Shown: in pieces, positions 7,840 to 8,155 of the stretch
How the letters are laid out: every line of letters begins with the position of its first letter
How positions within the stretch are numbered: position 1 is the stretch's first letter
Origin: Bacteroides ovatus
Lineage (GTDB): Bacteria; Bacteroidota; Bacteroidia; Bacteroidales; Bacteroidaceae
Reading direction: 5' to 3'
DNA: 8,155 bases
Assembly: GCA_030844565.1 (NCBI GenBank)
Contig: JAUUNK010000234.1
Coordinates: 1 to 8,155, forward strand
Notes under the pieces: generated by a model
What the model saw: the letters and a program-made list of their open reading frames with translations, nothing else
Databases searched by the model: none
Told to the model about the DNA's origin: nothing
Program-made: the position numbers and the translations under genes

Positions 7840-7849
7840 AAAGTATCTG

Positions 7850-8155
7850 TTAAAAATGTTTCGTAGGGAGTAGAATCGAAAAGCGGCTTCCCCTTCCCGG
7901 TTCCGAATCCAGCAGGATGCGACCGCCAAGTCGATCTACGATGGTTCGGCAGATAGAGAGTCCGAGGCCCGTGCCTTGCGCAAATTCGTCCTGTTTATAG
8001 AACCGGTCGAAAATCATCTTCTGATGTTCGGCAGGAATGCCTTTGCCGGTATCTTCAACAAAGATGGATACCTCACCGGTTTGTACCAGGATTTCATATC
8101 CGAGTTTGATATAGCCAGCCCGGGTGAATTTAACGGCATTGTTAAGGAAATTCGT
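7850..8155 (-). CDS. Sensor histidine kinase, C-terminal ATP-binding domain (5' truncated by window edge)
   Basis: The last 101 residues of a histidine kinase read without interruption from the window edge. The ATP-binding boxes appear in order: N-box NFLNNAVKFT (residues 2-11 of the visible part), G1 box EDTGKGIP (34-41), F-box IFDRFYKQDEF (48-58) and G2 box GTGLGLSICR (61-70), followed by LGGRILLDSEPGRGSRFSILLP. The protein stops five residues after that (TKHF at the end), so it carries no receiver or AraC-type output domain. It is therefore a classical kinase and not a hybrid two-component regulator of the kind that often controls polysaccharide loci. The phospho-accepting His and sensor region lie outside the window. 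The stop is 10 bp before the susC start, implying one transcript for kinase, susC and susD. The signal sensed is unknown. Confidence 0.92.
   Translation of the reverse strand, partial: TNFLNNAVKFTRAGYIKLGYEILVQTGEVSIFVEDTGKGIPAEHQKMIFDRFYKQDEFAQGTGLGLSICRTIVDRLGGRILLDSEPGRGSRFSILLPTKHF

Noticed and set aside
7840..7929. Earlier SusC start at 7929
   Set aside because: It would place 30 mostly polar residues before the signal peptide and overlap the kinase gene in another frame. The Met at 7839 directly begins a normal signal peptide.
8059..8066. Possible internal promoter for susC within the kinase gene (CATCTTTG on the minus strand)
   Set aside because: It matches TAnnTTTG at only five of the six fixed positions, lies inside conserved kinase codons, and is about 220 bp from susC. 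Chance is the simpler explanation.

Overview
The window looks like chromosomal DNA of a gut Bacteroidales species (Bacteroides or a close relative). The evidence is a SusC/SusD outer-membrane pair, a Bacteroides-type LruC-domain (DUF4842) lipoprotein, an AraR-like GntR regulator, and two perfect matches to the Bacteroides -7 promoter box (TAnnTTTG) placed just upstream of real starts. No tRNA, rRNA, CRISPR array or intact mobile element was found.

Layout from left to right. At 1-347 (+) lies the 3' end of a membrane acyltransferase (acyltransferase family 3). A perfect 30-bp palindrome at 422-451 sits between it and the convergent LruC lipoprotein gene (475-1599, -), and probably terminates both. 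Next on the minus strand is a GntR/LacI-type fusion regulator (1776-2867), with a -7 box at 2895-2902. A decayed piece of a tyrosine recombinase lies on the plus strand at about 2913-3120. To its right is a tightly packed minus-strand operon: sensor histidine kinase (3' end only, 7850-8155), susC (4804-7839) and susD (3118-4797). The spacings are 10 bp and 6 bp.

How the genes fit together. SusC (TonB-dependent barrel) and SusD (surface lipoprotein lid) should form a glycan or oligosaccharide uptake complex. The classical histidine kinase directly in front probably senses a related signal and is transcribed with them. No glycoside hydrolase is present in the window, so the substrate cannot be named. 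The GntR regulator resembles sugar-responsive AraR repressors, but the recombinase remnant separates it from the susCD operon.

The main structural point is a junction at 3118-3121. The recombinase remnant ends exactly where susD ends, and the susD stop codon (TTA on the plus strand) reads as a leucine codon in the remnant. The block to the right is also richer in G+C (about 50-57% in lines counted by hand, reaching 65% in one) than most of the left side (roughly 37-45%, though one gntR line reaches 52%). I read this as the edge of an acquired susCD island. I see no clearly novel biological system; the kinase-susC-susD arrangement and the junction are the points most worth a second look.
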